Assembly (NCBI GenBank): GCA_026391555.1
Contig: JAPLEB010000109.1
Span: 1-32,022, forward strand
DNA length: 32,022 nt
Origin: Bacteroidia bacterium
GTDB taxonomy: Bacteria; Bacteroidota; Bacteroidia; Bacteroidales; VadinHA17
Direction of reading: 5' to 3'
Of the stretch, positions 16,338 through 24,692 are shown in pieces. The position numbers and the translations under genes were made by a program. Positions within the stretch are counted from its first letter, which is position 1; every line of letters begins with the position of its first letter. The notes beneath the pieces were generated by a model that made no database searches, was not told the DNA's origin, and saw only the letters and a list, made by a program, of their open reading frames with translations.

Positions 16338-17258
16338 ATGAAAATTTTCAGAAACTTTAAAGATGCAAAGGTTATCAGAAATCCTGTTGTAACAACCGGA
16401 TCCTTCGACGGGGTTCACATCGGACATAAAACAATACTTAACCGGCTTAAAATGCTGGCTGAGAAGCATGATGGAGAGTCGGTGCTCATTACCTTTGACC
16501 CGCATCCAAGAAAAGTGCTCTACCCCGATACTGCAGGGAAAGATCTGAAACTGATTAATTCACGGGAGGAAAAACTGGAGCTCCTCGAGAAAGCAGGCCT
16601 TAATAATGTTATAATCATAGAATTCACCAGGGAGTTCTCAAAAGTGACGAGCGAAAAGTTTGTCAGAGATTTTCTTCATGGTATACTGCATGCTAAGGTA
16701 GTTGTTGTTGGATTTAACCATCATTTTGGATTTAATAAAGAAGGTGACTATAAACAACTATGGGCGTGGCAGGGGAAATATAATTTTGAAGCAGAAGAGA
16801 TTCCGGAACAGGAGGTTCAGCACGAAACAGTAAGTTCAACAAAAATACGCCAGGCAATAAGTGAGGGATATATTCAGAAAGCAAATGCCTACCTCGATCA
16901 CTATTATATTATTATGGGGAAACCAGAAAAATATTTCTGTGAAGAACCTTTCGAACTGCCTCCTCTAGTAAAAATCCCACTTACAGAAGAATGTAAACTT
17001 CTCCCATCACAGGGGATATATGCAGTCTCAGTGGAGAGCGGAGCTGTTTATTCAAAAGGAATGGCAATAATATACAGGAAACCTGAGGAGACAGCTGAAG
17101 TTCTCGTAAACATTTTTGATGATCTTCTCTTTCCTCTAAAAGAAAGAATGATCCTGTACTTTCACAAAAAGATTCATGGCGCTGTAAATCTTTCCGATTT
17201 CAGAACCACTTTAAGGATCAACTTAGCAAAAGAGGAGATAACGGACCTCATTTATTGA
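16338..17258 (+). CDS. ribF: RibF-like FAD synthetase with a degenerate riboflavin-kinase domain
   Basis: 306 residues, normal RibF length. The nucleotidyltransferase domain (1-190) is intact: GSFDGVHIGH (21-30) carries the HxGH-type motif, ITFDPHPRKVL follows, and VSSTKIRQAI gives the STxIR motif. The C-terminal domain keeps LPSQGIYAVSV and the FRTTLRI-like end of riboflavin kinase, but the ATP-binding segment that normally reads G-x-LGFPTAN is missing; that stretch reads KYFCEEPFELPPLV. It therefore probably adenylates FMN to FAD but cannot phosphorylate riboflavin, or has another role. It sits 15 bases after rex, in an operon whose hydB product needs FMN. A complete RibF is expected elsewhere in the genome. 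Confidence 0.82.
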   Translation: MKIFRNFKDAKVIRNPVVTTGSFDGVHIGHKTILNRLKMLAEKHDGESVLITFDPHPRKVLYPDTAGKDLKLINSREEKLELLEKAGLNNVIIIEFTREFSKVTSEKFVRDFLHGILHAKVVVVGFNHHFGFNKEGDYKQLWAWQGKYNFEAEEIPEQEVQHETVSSTKIRQAISEGYIQKANAYLDHYYIIMGKPEKYFCEEPFELPPLVKIPLTEECKLLPSQGIYAVSVESGAVYSKGMAIIYRKPEETAEVLVNIFDDLLFPLKERMILYFHKKIHGAVNLSDFRTTLRINLAKEEITDLIY

Positions 17259-17290
17259 AAGGAATCATTTCCGGAAGGTCATTTATTGAT

Positions 17291-17298
17291 TATTTTTG
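17291..17298 (+). promoter_or_regulatory. Candidate -7 promoter box before hydG
   Basis: TATTTTTG fits TAnnTTTG and lies 24 bases before the hydG ATG. The -33 region is poor (ATTT at 17267-17270, 20-base spacer). It could give hydG some expression independent of the Rex-like sites upstream of hydC. Confidence 0.4.
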
Positions 17299-17322
17299 TG
17301 ATTGAATTTAATTTATTAATTC

Positions 17323-18747
17323 ATGAGGTTTTCTCCTGAAAAACTGAGCATTCCCGATCAACGGATGAAACCATTCATTGATCCTGAAGAGATATGGAAT
17401 ATTATTAATAACACAAAACCTGAAAGGCTGAGGGTAAGGGATGTTATTGCAAAATCGCTCGATAAGCAAAGGCTTACTATGGAAGAGACTGCAGTTCTGG
17501 TAAATGCAGTCGACACAGACCTGGTTGATGAGATTAAACAGGGGGCACACGAACTGAAACAGAGAGTTTATGGGAACAGGATAGTTCTTTTTGCTCCGCT
17601 CTATGTTGGTAACAGATGCACCAATAACTGTAAGTATTGCGGTTTCAGGACTTCCAATGAAGATGCTATACGTAAAACATTGAGCGATAATGAGATCATT
17701 CAGGAGGTGGAGGCACTTGAGGATAACGGACAAAAGAGGCTAATTCTGGTTTATGGAGAACATCCCGATTACTCACCAGAATATATTGCTCATACTGTCA
17801 AGTTAGTATATGGGGTCAAGAAGGGACATGGTGAGATAAGAAGAGTGAACATTAATGCGGCTCCTCTTGATATTGAAGGTTTCAGAATTGTTGGGGAATC
17901 AGGCATCGGAACCTATCAGGTCTTTCAGGAAACTTATCATCCGGAAGCATATAAATGGTATCATCTGGGAGGCAAAAAGAGAGACTATGAATGGCGTCTG
18001 ACATCACTCGACAGGGCGCAGGAAGCCGGTATTGATGATGTCGGAATCGGAGCGCTATTCGGACTATATGACTGGAGGTTTGAGGTTCTTGGACTTTTAC
18101 GTCATACCAATCATCTTGAAGCATGTTATAATGTCGGACCGCATACAATATCGTTTCCACGGATAAAAGATGCCGTAAGCCTGAACCTTGATAAAAAATA
18201 CGAGACAAGCAATGATGATTTTAAAAAACTGGTTGCAATCCTCAGGCTTGCTGTTCCTTACACGGGATTGATTCTTACTGCCCGCGAAGCTCCTGATGTG
18301 CGCAGAGAAGTACTGCAATATGGTGTTTCACAGATTGATGGAGGAACAAAACTGGAACTTGGATCATATTCAGATTCAAAAAACGAGGAACAGAACCTGA
18401 ATCGTGAACAATTTAAGATAAGTGATGCACGATCTCTGGCTGAGGTAATCGACGAGCTGCTGACAAACGATTATTTGCCATCATTCTGTACTTCGTGCTA
18501 TAGAATGGGACGTACCGGTGAACATTTCATGGAGTTTTCAGTTCCGGGTTTCATCAAAAGGTTTTGCACGCCAAACGCTATACTTACTCTTTCAGAATAT
18601 ATCTGCGATTATGCACAGGGAGAGACTGTTGATAAAGGTTGGAATGCAATTGAAAAAAACCTCAAAAAACTCGATAATGAAGTTGCCGGGAGTACCAGGG
18701 AGAAGATTGAGAGGATTAAACTAGGGGAGAGAGATTTGTATTTTTAA
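17323..18747 (+). CDS. hydG: HydG, H-cluster radical SAM maturase (CO/CN- synthon formation)
   Basis: 474 residues, full length. The radical-SAM [4Fe-4S] motif is Cys99, Cys103 and Cys106 in NRCTNNCKYCGF. The C-terminal motif that holds the auxiliary cluster is Cys389-x2-Cys392 with Cys415 (FCTSCYRMGRTGEHF, then KRFC), the arrangement special to HydG and absent from ThiH. HydG splits tyrosine to p-cresol, CO and cyanide and delivers an Fe(CO)2(CN) unit for the [2Fe] part of the H-cluster. Its presence with hydE shows the cell can build H-clusters for the three H-cluster proteins of the locus. It follows the RibF-like gene by 64 bases that contain a -7-like box. Confidence 0.96.
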   Translation: MRFSPEKLSIPDQRMKPFIDPEEIWNIINNTKPERLRVRDVIAKSLDKQRLTMEETAVLVNAVDTDLVDEIKQGAHELKQRVYGNRIVLFAPLYVGNRCTNNCKYCGFRTSNEDAIRKTLSDNEIIQEVEALEDNGQKRLILVYGEHPDYSPEYIAHTVKLVYGVKKGHGEIRRVNINAAPLDIEGFRIVGESGIGTYQVFQETYHPEAYKWYHLGGKKRDYEWRLTSLDRAQEAGIDDVGIGALFGLYDWRFEVLGLLRHTNHLEACYNVGPHTISFPRIKDAVSLNLDKKYETSNDDFKKLVAILRLAVPYTGLILTAREAPDVRREVLQYGVSQIDGGTKLELGSYSDSKNEEQNLNREQFKISDARSLAEVIDELLTNDYLPSFCTSCYRMGRTGEHFMEFSVPGFIKRFCTPNAILTLSEYICDYAQGETVDKGWNAIEKNLKKLDNEVAGSTREKIERIKLGERDLYF

Positions 18748-18756
18748 GACCGAGGG

Positions 18757-18916
18757 AAGACTTTGTCTTAACGCCCTTCGGGCTGTCTTAACGCTGCGCT
18801 GTCTTTACGTCCTTCGGACTGTCTGTCACTTCGTTCCGTCCTGACAGGCCGAAGGCCAAGACCTCAATACAAGTGCCAGCAGGGCGCAAGACAGCCGAAG
18901 GCAAGACCTCTTAACG
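18757..18916. repeat. Cluster of short TTC/GAA-loop hairpins, quasi-palindromic
   Basis: Within 160 bases there are four small perfect hairpins with three-base loops: GCCCTTCGGGC (18773-18783), GTCCTTCGGAC (18809-18819), GGCCGAAGGCC (18847-18857) and GCCGAAGGC (18894-18902). The first two have TTC loops and the last two GAA loops, so the two halves are roughly inverse copies. TGTCTTAACG-like spacers recur between them. The element is GC-richer than its surroundings and lies between hydG and the TM1266-type gene. It looks like a dispersed intergenic repeat of the REP or BIME kind and might attenuate or stabilise the transcript. Confidence 0.75.
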
Positions 18917-18937
18917 TTGAACATTAATTAAGACATT

Positions 18938-19462
18938 ATGATAAAGGTTCTTGGTATAAAAATCATTGACAGAATTAAAGAAGCCGGTCTTACGCAGGTT
19001 ATTCTGTCACGTCATGCATCTGTCATTACAACACGTCTGGGTTTTCATGAGGTAACTGATTCAGTCTGCAGTCGCGAAGCTTGTATAATTCTTCATCTTA
19101 ACGGTGATCCGGCTGATACAGATAAACTTTCATCAGAGTTGGAAGCACTCGGAGGTATTGATATCCGGGAGATGACCTTTACCGCTGAAAAGGAAACCTT
19201 AAATATTAATTCAGTAAACAGCAGTGTGGAAATTCTTGGTATTCTTGTTGAAAGGAATATTGACGTTATTGTATCTGTACAGAAACTCCTGACTTCTTAT
19301 GGTTGCAATATCCGCACCCGTTTGGGTGTAAATGAGGTATTCTTCGGTGAGCCTGCCGGACTGATTATTCTCGAGTTGAAAGGAGATGAAAAGCAGCGTA
19401 TTTTGCTCGAAAATGACCTGAAAGCGTTAAAACAGGTTCACGTCAGAACGATGGTCTTTTAG
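18938..19462 (+). CDS. Double-domain TM1266-type hydrogenase-system regulator
   Basis: 174 residues formed by two similar halves. Residues 1-83 begin VLGIKIIDR and run through TTRLGFHEV, ACIILHLNGD and GIDIREMTF. Residues 94-174 begin EILGILVERN and run through NIRTRLGVNEV, GLIILELKGD and VHVRTMVF. Each half matches the single-domain TM1266 family, about 80 residues with an ACT/NikR-like ferredoxin fold, annotated as a putative iron-only hydrogenase system regulator and usually encoded among hyd maturation genes. Here it lies between hydG and hydE, consistent with that. Fusion of two copies in one chain is unusual to my knowledge. The ligand is unknown. Confidence 0.85.
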   Translation: MIKVLGIKIIDRIKEAGLTQVILSRHASVITTRLGFHEVTDSVCSREACIILHLNGDPADTDKLSSELEALGGIDIREMTFTAEKETLNINSVNSSVEILGILVERNIDVIVSVQKLLTSYGCNIRTRLGVNEVFFGEPAGLIILELKGDEKQRILLENDLKALKQVHVRTMVF

Positions 19463-19514
19463 CTCGTGGCTCGTGGCTTGTGGTCAACTTCTGATGATTT
19501 CTAGTATCAAATGT

Positions 19515-20612
19515 CTAATGCCTCCTTTTGTCATAGTGTTTTGAATCGCCCCATTCGCCATAAATTACCTCTGCATCAGCAAGGCTGACCCTTGCCTCAA
19601 GACAACTCTGGCAATCTTCAGCTGAATCGTCTGTACATGGCTTATTATCATATAGTTTATAGCTGTCGCGGTATTTGCCAGGGGTTATATTGGGCATAAG
19701 GATATTTGCACCGATCTTAACAGCTTTTTCCCTGCCGATAGGATCAATAGCCTGAAGAGCAGTAGCTGCAACAATATTAATATCTTTCATCATAATCCTG
19801 ATGACGGCAATCATTTTAAGCGTGAGATCAAACCTCTCTTTCAGGGGCATCAGATTTTCAGAATGTTTAATAAGAGGTGTATCAGCATGTTCAATATAGG
19901 GACCCATGCCACACATGTCAATATTGAAATCTTTCATAAAGAGCAGGTCTCCTGCAAGATCATCTAATGTCTGAAAGGGTAACCCAATCATTACGCCTGT
20001 ACCTGTCTGGTAACCTATATCCTGCAGGTTTTTAAGACAATCCATTCTCCGGTTGAAATTATGTTTTGAATCATTTGGGTGTATCTTGCTGTATAGAGTC
20101 TGGTTTGTTGATTCAACACGCAGCAGATAGCGGTGGGCGCCTGCATTGTACCATCTCTTGTAAACCTCCGGTTCCTGTTCTCCGACAGAGAGTGTTATTC
20201 CCAGTTCACCATTGGATAGCTCTTTTATCTTATTGAGAAGATTTTCTACACGGTTTGCAAATAAACCACCTTCCAACTCTCCCGACTGAAGCGCTAAAGA
20301 TCCATAACGATTGTCGTATGCAAATTTTGCTGCTGCCAGTATTTCATCATCCGAAAGGTTGTATCTTTTCAGGTTCTTGTTTCCTTTTCTGATCCCGCAA
20401 TAAAGACAATCTTTGCCACAAATATTTGAGAATTCAATTAATCCCCTGAACCATACCTTATTGCCAATATATTTTTTTTTAATTTCAGATGATTTTTTGA
20501 AAAGAAGAGTTCTATCTTCTGCTTCAGATTCAAGGAGTCTGATAATATCGGTTTTCGAAAAATCGACCCGTGTCAGTATCTCATTAATTGTATTTTCAAT
20601 CTTTCTATTCAT
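19515..20612 (-). CDS. hydE: HydE, H-cluster radical SAM maturase
   Basis: 365 residues, typical HydE length. The radical-SAM motif is Cys65, Cys69 and Cys72 in NICGKDCLYCGIR, followed by LQSGE, GITLSVGEQEP and YLLRVESTN, characteristic of HydE and BioB-like barrels. HydE acts on the HydG-derived iron synthon to assemble the diiron core of the H-cluster. It lies on the opposite strand, convergent with the TM1266-type gene and 52 bases from it, with its own promoter. HydF, the third maturase, is absent from this window and must be encoded elsewhere for the system to work. Confidence 0.95.
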   Translation of the reverse strand: MNRKIENTINEILTRVDFSKTDIIRLLESEAEDRTLLFKKSSEIKKKYIGNKVWFRGLIEFSNICGKDCLYCGIRKGNKNLKRYNLSDDEILAAAKFAYDNRYGSLALQSGELEGGLFANRVENLLNKIKELSNGELGITLSVGEQEPEVYKRWYNAGAHRYLLRVESTNQTLYSKIHPNDSKHNFNRRMDCLKNLQDIGYQTGTGVMIGLPFQTLDDLAGDLLFMKDFNIDMCGMGPYIEHADTPLIKHSENLMPLKERFDLTLKMIAVIRIMMKDINIVAATALQAIDPIGREKAVKIGANILMPNITPGKYRDSYKLYDNKPCTDDSAEDCQSCLEARVSLADAEVIYGEWGDSKHYDKRRH

Positions 20613-20619
20613 CGATTTG

Positions 20620-20627
20620 CAAAGATA
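20620..20627 (-). promoter_or_regulatory. Candidate -7 promoter box of hydE
   Basis: On the minus strand the box reads TATCTTTG, identical to the -7 box of hydC. It ends 7 bases before the hydE ATG, so the transcript would be nearly leaderless. No clear -33 box is present. Confidence 0.4.
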
Positions 20628-20695
20628 ATAAAAGCGTTACAGCATTCTTAACCCTTTCAATAGAATCCGCCTCACCTAACCTCTTTTCATTTTCA

Positions 20696-20808
20696 CCTCA
20701 CCCCAACCCCTCTCCTTTGAGGAGAGGGGCTAAAATGCATGTAATGTTTGAGTTACACTCCTTCTCCTTAAGAAGAAGGAGCATGCCTTCCGGCAGGCGG
20801 GGATGAGG
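20696..20808. repeat. Dispersed-type palindromic intergenic element
   Basis: Three nested hairpins lie in 113 bases. The first has a 9-base stem CCCCTCTCC/GGAGAGGGG with a five-base loop (20707-20729). The second has the stem CTCCTTCT/AGAAGGAG (20758-20781). The third is GCCT/AGGC around TCCGGC. The outer ends, CCTCACCCC (20696-20704) and GGGGATGAGG (20799-20808), are near inverse copies. This resembles mobile, non-coding palindromic repeats common in Bacteroidota genomes. The 301-base gap 20613-20913 holds this element and the hydE promoter, and I see no gene in it. Confidence 0.75.
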
Positions 20809-20913
20809 AGACTTACTTCTGATGACTATTATTATGTTTCGTACTATTTATTTTTATTATCTTGCTTTCATAATATCAGATCAGACAGTGGTTGCAAGTT
20901 GTTATATATCAGA

Positions 20914-22971
20914 ATGATAAATGAAAAACTTATAAACCCCGCCAGCATTGTTGTTGTCGGAGGATCGGACGATCTTTTCAAACCGGGCGGAAAAGTTCTG
21001 AAGAACATTCTCGACGGAAAATTCTCGGGTAACCTTTATGTTGTTAATCCTAAACAGGATATAGTCCAGGGTATTAAGTCATATAGAGATTTAAACGATA
21101 TTCCTGAAACCGATCTGGCTATCCTCGCTATCTCCTCGAAGTTATGTTTAAATGCCATTGAGATATTGCTAAAAAATAAAAATACAAAAGCTTTTATCAT
21201 TATTTCAGCAGGGTTCAGCGAAGCAGGTGAGGAGGGGCGGAAGCTTGAAAAAGAAATTGTTGAACTTGTTAATGAAGCAGGCGCCTGCCTGATTGGTCCT
21301 AATTGTATCGGCGTTGTCACTCAATCATATCAGGGTGTTTTTACCTCGCCTGTTCCAAAGCTTAATTGCAGAGGTTGCGATTTTGTTTCAGGATCGGGGG
21401 CTACAGCGGTTTTTATTTTTGAATCAGCCATGCCGAAAGGACTAAATTTTTCGAGTGTCTTTTCTGTTGGGAACAGTGCTCAGACCGGTGTTGAGGAGGT
21501 ACTGGAATACTGGGATAATACTTATGATGCCGCAGTCAGCTCTCCAATTAAGTTGATTTATGTCGAGAGCATCCAGAATCCTGATAAACTGCTCCATCAT
21601 GCTTCATCACTTATACGCAAGGGTTGCAGGATTGCAGCAATAAAAGCCGGCACAACTGAAGCCGGCAGCAGGGCAGCATCATCACATACCGGAGCTATGG
21701 CATCATCAGACTCAGCAGTTGAAGCATTATTCCGAAAAGCAGGAATAGTAAGGTGCTCAGGACGTGAAGAGCTTACTACAGTGGCATCGGTATTCTTTCA
21801 CAAACATCTGAAAGGCAGAAATATAGCTATCATTACACATGCCGGTGGGCCTGCTGTTATGCTAACTGACGCATTATCGGCCGGGGGTATGAATATTCCA
21901 AAAATATCCGGTGTACATCACGACCGATTGCTGACAATGATGAACCCCGGAGCATCAGCTGATAATCCTATCGATCTGATTGCAACTGCAACTAATGATC
22001 AGCTCGATAATGTAATCGAATACGTAGATAAACAACTTCCGCTGATAGACGGTATGAGTGTGATATTCGGCAGCAACGGCTTGAATGATATGACAGAGAT
22101 ATATGATCTGTTGCATAAAAAAATTCAGGACTGTAACAAACCACTTTATCCGATACTGCCTTCTGTAACAAGTTCATCAAAAGAACTTGAACATTTTCTA
22201 AATAGAGGCCATGTTAATTTCCCCGATGAAGTAGTTCTTGGACGCGCTCTCACGAAGATATTCAACACACCATACCCTGCTGAAGAAAAAATCTTCCTTG
22301 AAAATATTGATGTTCTGCATGTGAGACAAATTATAGACAATTCTCCAAATGGTTATCTGGAACCTGCTATAATACAAGAACTTCTTAATGCAGCACATAT
22401 ACCTGTTGTAAAGGAAACAATCGCCTTCTCAAAAAGAGAACTTTTATCAGTGGCTAAAAAAACCGGTTATCCTCTTGCTTTAAAGGTTGTGGGGCCGGTT
22501 CATAAATCGGATGTTGGAGGGGTAACTCTTAATATAAAATCGGAGAAACATCTTGAAGCCGAGTTCAACAGAATGATCCGGATCAAGGGCGTTAAAGCAG
22601 TACTTGTTCAGCAGATGCTTTCAGGAACAGAGCTTTTTATCGGGGCAAAATATGAACCTCGGTTCGGACATATAATTCTTTGCGGATTAGGTGGAATATT
22701 CGTTGAGGTGCTGGGTGATGTTTCATCAGGACTTGCACCTCTCACATTCAGTGAAGCTGAGTCAATGATCAGGAGCCTGAAAAGCTATAAGATAATCCAT
22801 GGAACCAGGGGGAAATCCGGAATAAATGAATCGAAATTTGCAGAAATTATTGTCAGACTTTCAAGTTTACTACGGTATGCTACAGAAATTAAAGAGATGG
22901 ATATGAACCCTTTGATCGGTAGTCTCGAAAACATAACTGTTGTAGATGCAAGGATAAGAATTGAAAAATGA
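20914..22971 (+). CDS. ADP-forming acetyl/acyl-CoA synthetase (fused alpha-beta)
   Basis: 686 residues from ATG at 20914. The same frame is open back to 20803, but that part overlaps the palindromic repeat and is not protein-like, and INPASIVVVGGSDD is the natural N-terminus. Domains: CoA-binding Rossmann (about 8-135), succinyl-CoA-ligase-like domain with the phosphohistidine His258 in SSHTGAM, and a C-terminal ATP-grasp domain (ALKVVGPVHKSDVGGV onward). It converts acyl-CoA, ADP and phosphate to acid, CoA and ATP, the energy-conserving last step of amino-acid and pyruvate fermentation. The aminotransferase and 2-oxoacid oxidoreductase genes that follow would supply its branched-chain or aryl acyl-CoA, so substrates beyond acetyl-CoA are likely. 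Confidence 0.9.
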   Translation: MINEKLINPASIVVVGGSDDLFKPGGKVLKNILDGKFSGNLYVVNPKQDIVQGIKSYRDLNDIPETDLAILAISSKLCLNAIEILLKNKNTKAFIIISAGFSEAGEEGRKLEKEIVELVNEAGACLIGPNCIGVVTQSYQGVFTSPVPKLNCRGCDFVSGSGATAVFIFESAMPKGLNFSSVFSVGNSAQTGVEEVLEYWDNTYDAAVSSPIKLIYVESIQNPDKLLHHASSLIRKGCRIAAIKAGTTEAGSRAASSHTGAMASSDSAVEALFRKAGIVRCSGREELTTVASVFFHKHLKGRNIAIITHAGGPAVMLTDALSAGGMNIPKISGVHHDRLLTMMNPGASADNPIDLIATATNDQLDNVIEYVDKQLPLIDGMSVIFGSNGLNDMTEIYDLLHKKIQDCNKPLYPILPSVTSSSKELEHFLNRGHVNFPDEVVLGRALTKIFNTPYPAEEKIFLENIDVLHVRQIIDNSPNGYLEPAIIQELLNAAHIPVVKETIAFSKRELLSVAKKTGYPLALKVVGPVHKSDVGGVTLNIKSEKHLEAEFNRMIRIKGVKAVLVQQMLSGTELFIGAKYEPRFGHIILCGLGGIFVEVLGDVSSGLAPLTFSEAESMIRSLKSYKIIHGTRGKSGINESKFAEIIVRLSSLLRYATEIKEMDMNPLIGSLENITVVDARIRIEK

Positions 22972-23075
22972 TCTTCTTCTGGTTTTTGCTATCCAATAAA
23001 TTTTATGTTTATATTCGAACCTTCATTTTCTTCCATAGCACAGACTGATAGCATGTTTTTAAGTTATTAATTAAT

Positions 23076-23083
23076 TATTTTTG
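23076..23083 (+). promoter_or_regulatory. Candidate -7 promoter box before the aminotransferase operon
   Basis: TATTTTTG fits TAnnTTTG and lies 37 bases before the ATG at 23121, in a strongly AT-rich stretch. The -33 position is not well matched. Confidence 0.4.
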
Positions 23084-23120
23084 AAAGTTTTTATTAAGAA
23101 ATTAAGTCATTTCGAATAAA

Positions 23121-24449
23121 ATGATGAAAAAAACGCCGGTCGATTATAATATAGTGAAAACAAGGCTCAGAGAAAACGGACTAACTAATCTTGGGATAGC
23201 CAGCATCAGGGAGATAGTTAAGCTAGTCAATCAGATTGAATCAGATACCGGAATAAAATTTATCAGGATGGAGATGGGCGTCCCAGGACTTCTTCCTCCC
23301 TCTATAGGTATGGAAGCCGAAATAGCTGCTCTCAGAAACGGCGTTGCAGCAGTATATCCTGATATAGAAGGTGTCAGACCGCTTAAAGATGAAGCTTCCA
23401 GATTCATAAAACTTTTTCTTGACATTGATATTAATCAGCTAGGATGCATCCCTACTGTTGGTTCAATGATGGGATCAATGATTAGTTTCCTTGTTGCAAA
23501 CAGGAACGACAAAACCAAAGAAGGTACGCTTTTCCTTGATCCTGGTTTCCCTGTTCAGAAAACGCAGGTGAAAATGCTGGGCCATGATTATCATTCCTTT
23601 GATATTTTTTATCACCGGGGTACGAAACTTAAACATAAGCTGGAATCATATTTGAAATCAGGAAAAATATCTTCAATTCTTTATTCAAATCCTAATAACC
23701 CAACCTGGATGTGTTTAAATGAGGAGGAACTTGCCATTATAGGTGAACTTTCCAGAAAGTATGATGTTATAGTAATTGAAGACCTTGCTTATTTCGGGAT
23801 GGATTTCAGAAAAGATTATTCGAAACCTGGGCTGCCTCCTTTTCAACCTACAATTGGCAGATATACTGATGACTATATAATTCTGATCTCAAGTTCCAAA
23901 GTATTTAGTTATGCAGGTCAAAGGATCGGGATAATGGCAATATCTGATCACCTTTATGACAGGCACTATCCTGATCTTTTAAGATATTATTCAACTGATA
24001 AATTTGGCCATTCAATGGTTTATGGTGCGTTGTATGGTTTATCTGCAGGTGTGTCACATTCAGTTCAGTATGGCTTTGCTGCTTTGCTGAAAGCAGTTAA
24101 TGAAGGATATTACCGGTTCATTGATGATGTCAGGGAATATGGTGAAAAAGCCAAGGTGATGAAAGCTCTTTTTACTTCTAATGGTTTCAGAATTTTATAT
24201 GATATGGACGTAAATGAACCTATTGCAGATGGTTTCTATTTTACTATTTCCTATCCGGGAATGACAAGCAGTGGATTATTAGAAGAACTTCTTTATTATG
24301 GAATAAGCGCCATTTCGCTTGATATTACCGGAAGCAAAAAGATTGGTGGTTTAAGGGCTTGTGTATCACATGTTTCCAGAACACAGTTTATCGACCTTAA
24401 GACTCGTTTAAAAAGTTTCTATAAAGATCATCCTGTAAATATGAATTAA
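23121..24449 (+). CDS. PLP-dependent class I/II aminotransferase
   Basis: 442 residues. It has the fold-type I layout: MGVPGLLPP near the N-terminus, YSNPNNPTW (188-196) for substrate and PLP contact, EDLAYFGMDFR with the conserved Asp and Tyr, and the PLP-binding Lys260 in ISSSKVFSYAGQRIG with the downstream Arg. It should convert amino acids to 2-oxoacids. It is the first gene of a tight run with a four-subunit 2-oxoacid:ferredoxin oxidoreductase, which implies it supplies that enzyme's substrate. Branched-chain or aromatic amino acids are plausible, but the exact specificity cannot be read from the sequence. A second ATG directly follows the first, so the start is uncertain by one codon. 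Confidence 0.88.
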   Translation: MMKKTPVDYNIVKTRLRENGLTNLGIASIREIVKLVNQIESDTGIKFIRMEMGVPGLLPPSIGMEAEIAALRNGVAAVYPDIEGVRPLKDEASRFIKLFLDIDINQLGCIPTVGSMMGSMISFLVANRNDKTKEGTLFLDPGFPVQKTQVKMLGHDYHSFDIFYHRGTKLKHKLESYLKSGKISSILYSNPNNPTWMCLNEEELAIIGELSRKYDVIVIEDLAYFGMDFRKDYSKPGLPPFQPTIGRYTDDYIILISSSKVFSYAGQRIGIMAISDHLYDRHYPDLLRYYSTDKFGHSMVYGALYGLSAGVSHSVQYGFAALLKAVNEGYYRFIDDVREYGEKAKVMKALFTSNGFRILYDMDVNEPIADGFYFTISYPGMTSSGLLEELLYYGISAISLDITGSKKIGGLRACVSHVSRTQFIDLKTRLKSFYKDHPVNMN

Positions 24450-24460
24450 TTAAAGATAAA

Positions 24461-24685
24461 ATGGCAAAGATAAGGGGAAGTATAATAGTTAATGTTGATA
24501 AATGCAAAGGATGCGAAGTATGTATGGTTTCGTGTCCTACAGGCACCATCTCGATGGCAAAGGAGGTGAATGGAAAGGGATACAACTACGCGTTTCCTGC
24601 AAATCCTGAGCTCTGTATTGGTTGTGCAAATTGCGCTATGGTTTGTCCTGATGGTGTGATAACAGTATATAAAACAAAAATATAG
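24461..24685 (+). CDS. Ferredoxin-like delta subunit of 2-oxoacid:ferredoxin oxidoreductase
   Basis: 74 residues with two complete [4Fe-4S] motifs: CKGCEVCMVSCP and CIGCANCAMVCP. The separate small ferredoxin subunit is typical of the four-subunit VOR/KOR class. It carries electrons from the TPP site toward free ferredoxin. It starts 11 bases after the aminotransferase and 7 bases before the alpha subunit. Confidence 0.93.
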   Translation: MAKIRGSIIVNVDKCKGCEVCMVSCPTGTISMAKEVNGKGYNYAFPANPELCIGCANCAMVCPDGVITVYKTKI

Positions 24686-24692
24686 GCAGCCA

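Noticed and set aside
17295-17312. Rex site before hydG
   Set aside because: Only the left half-site TTGTGA is present. The right half does not match, unlike the two palindromes upstream of hydC.
20803-20913. N-terminal extension of the acyl-CoA synthetase
   Set aside because: The extra 37 codons start inside the palindromic repeat and give a sequence rich in Tyr and Ser with no family resemblance. The ATG at 20914 gives the expected N-terminus.
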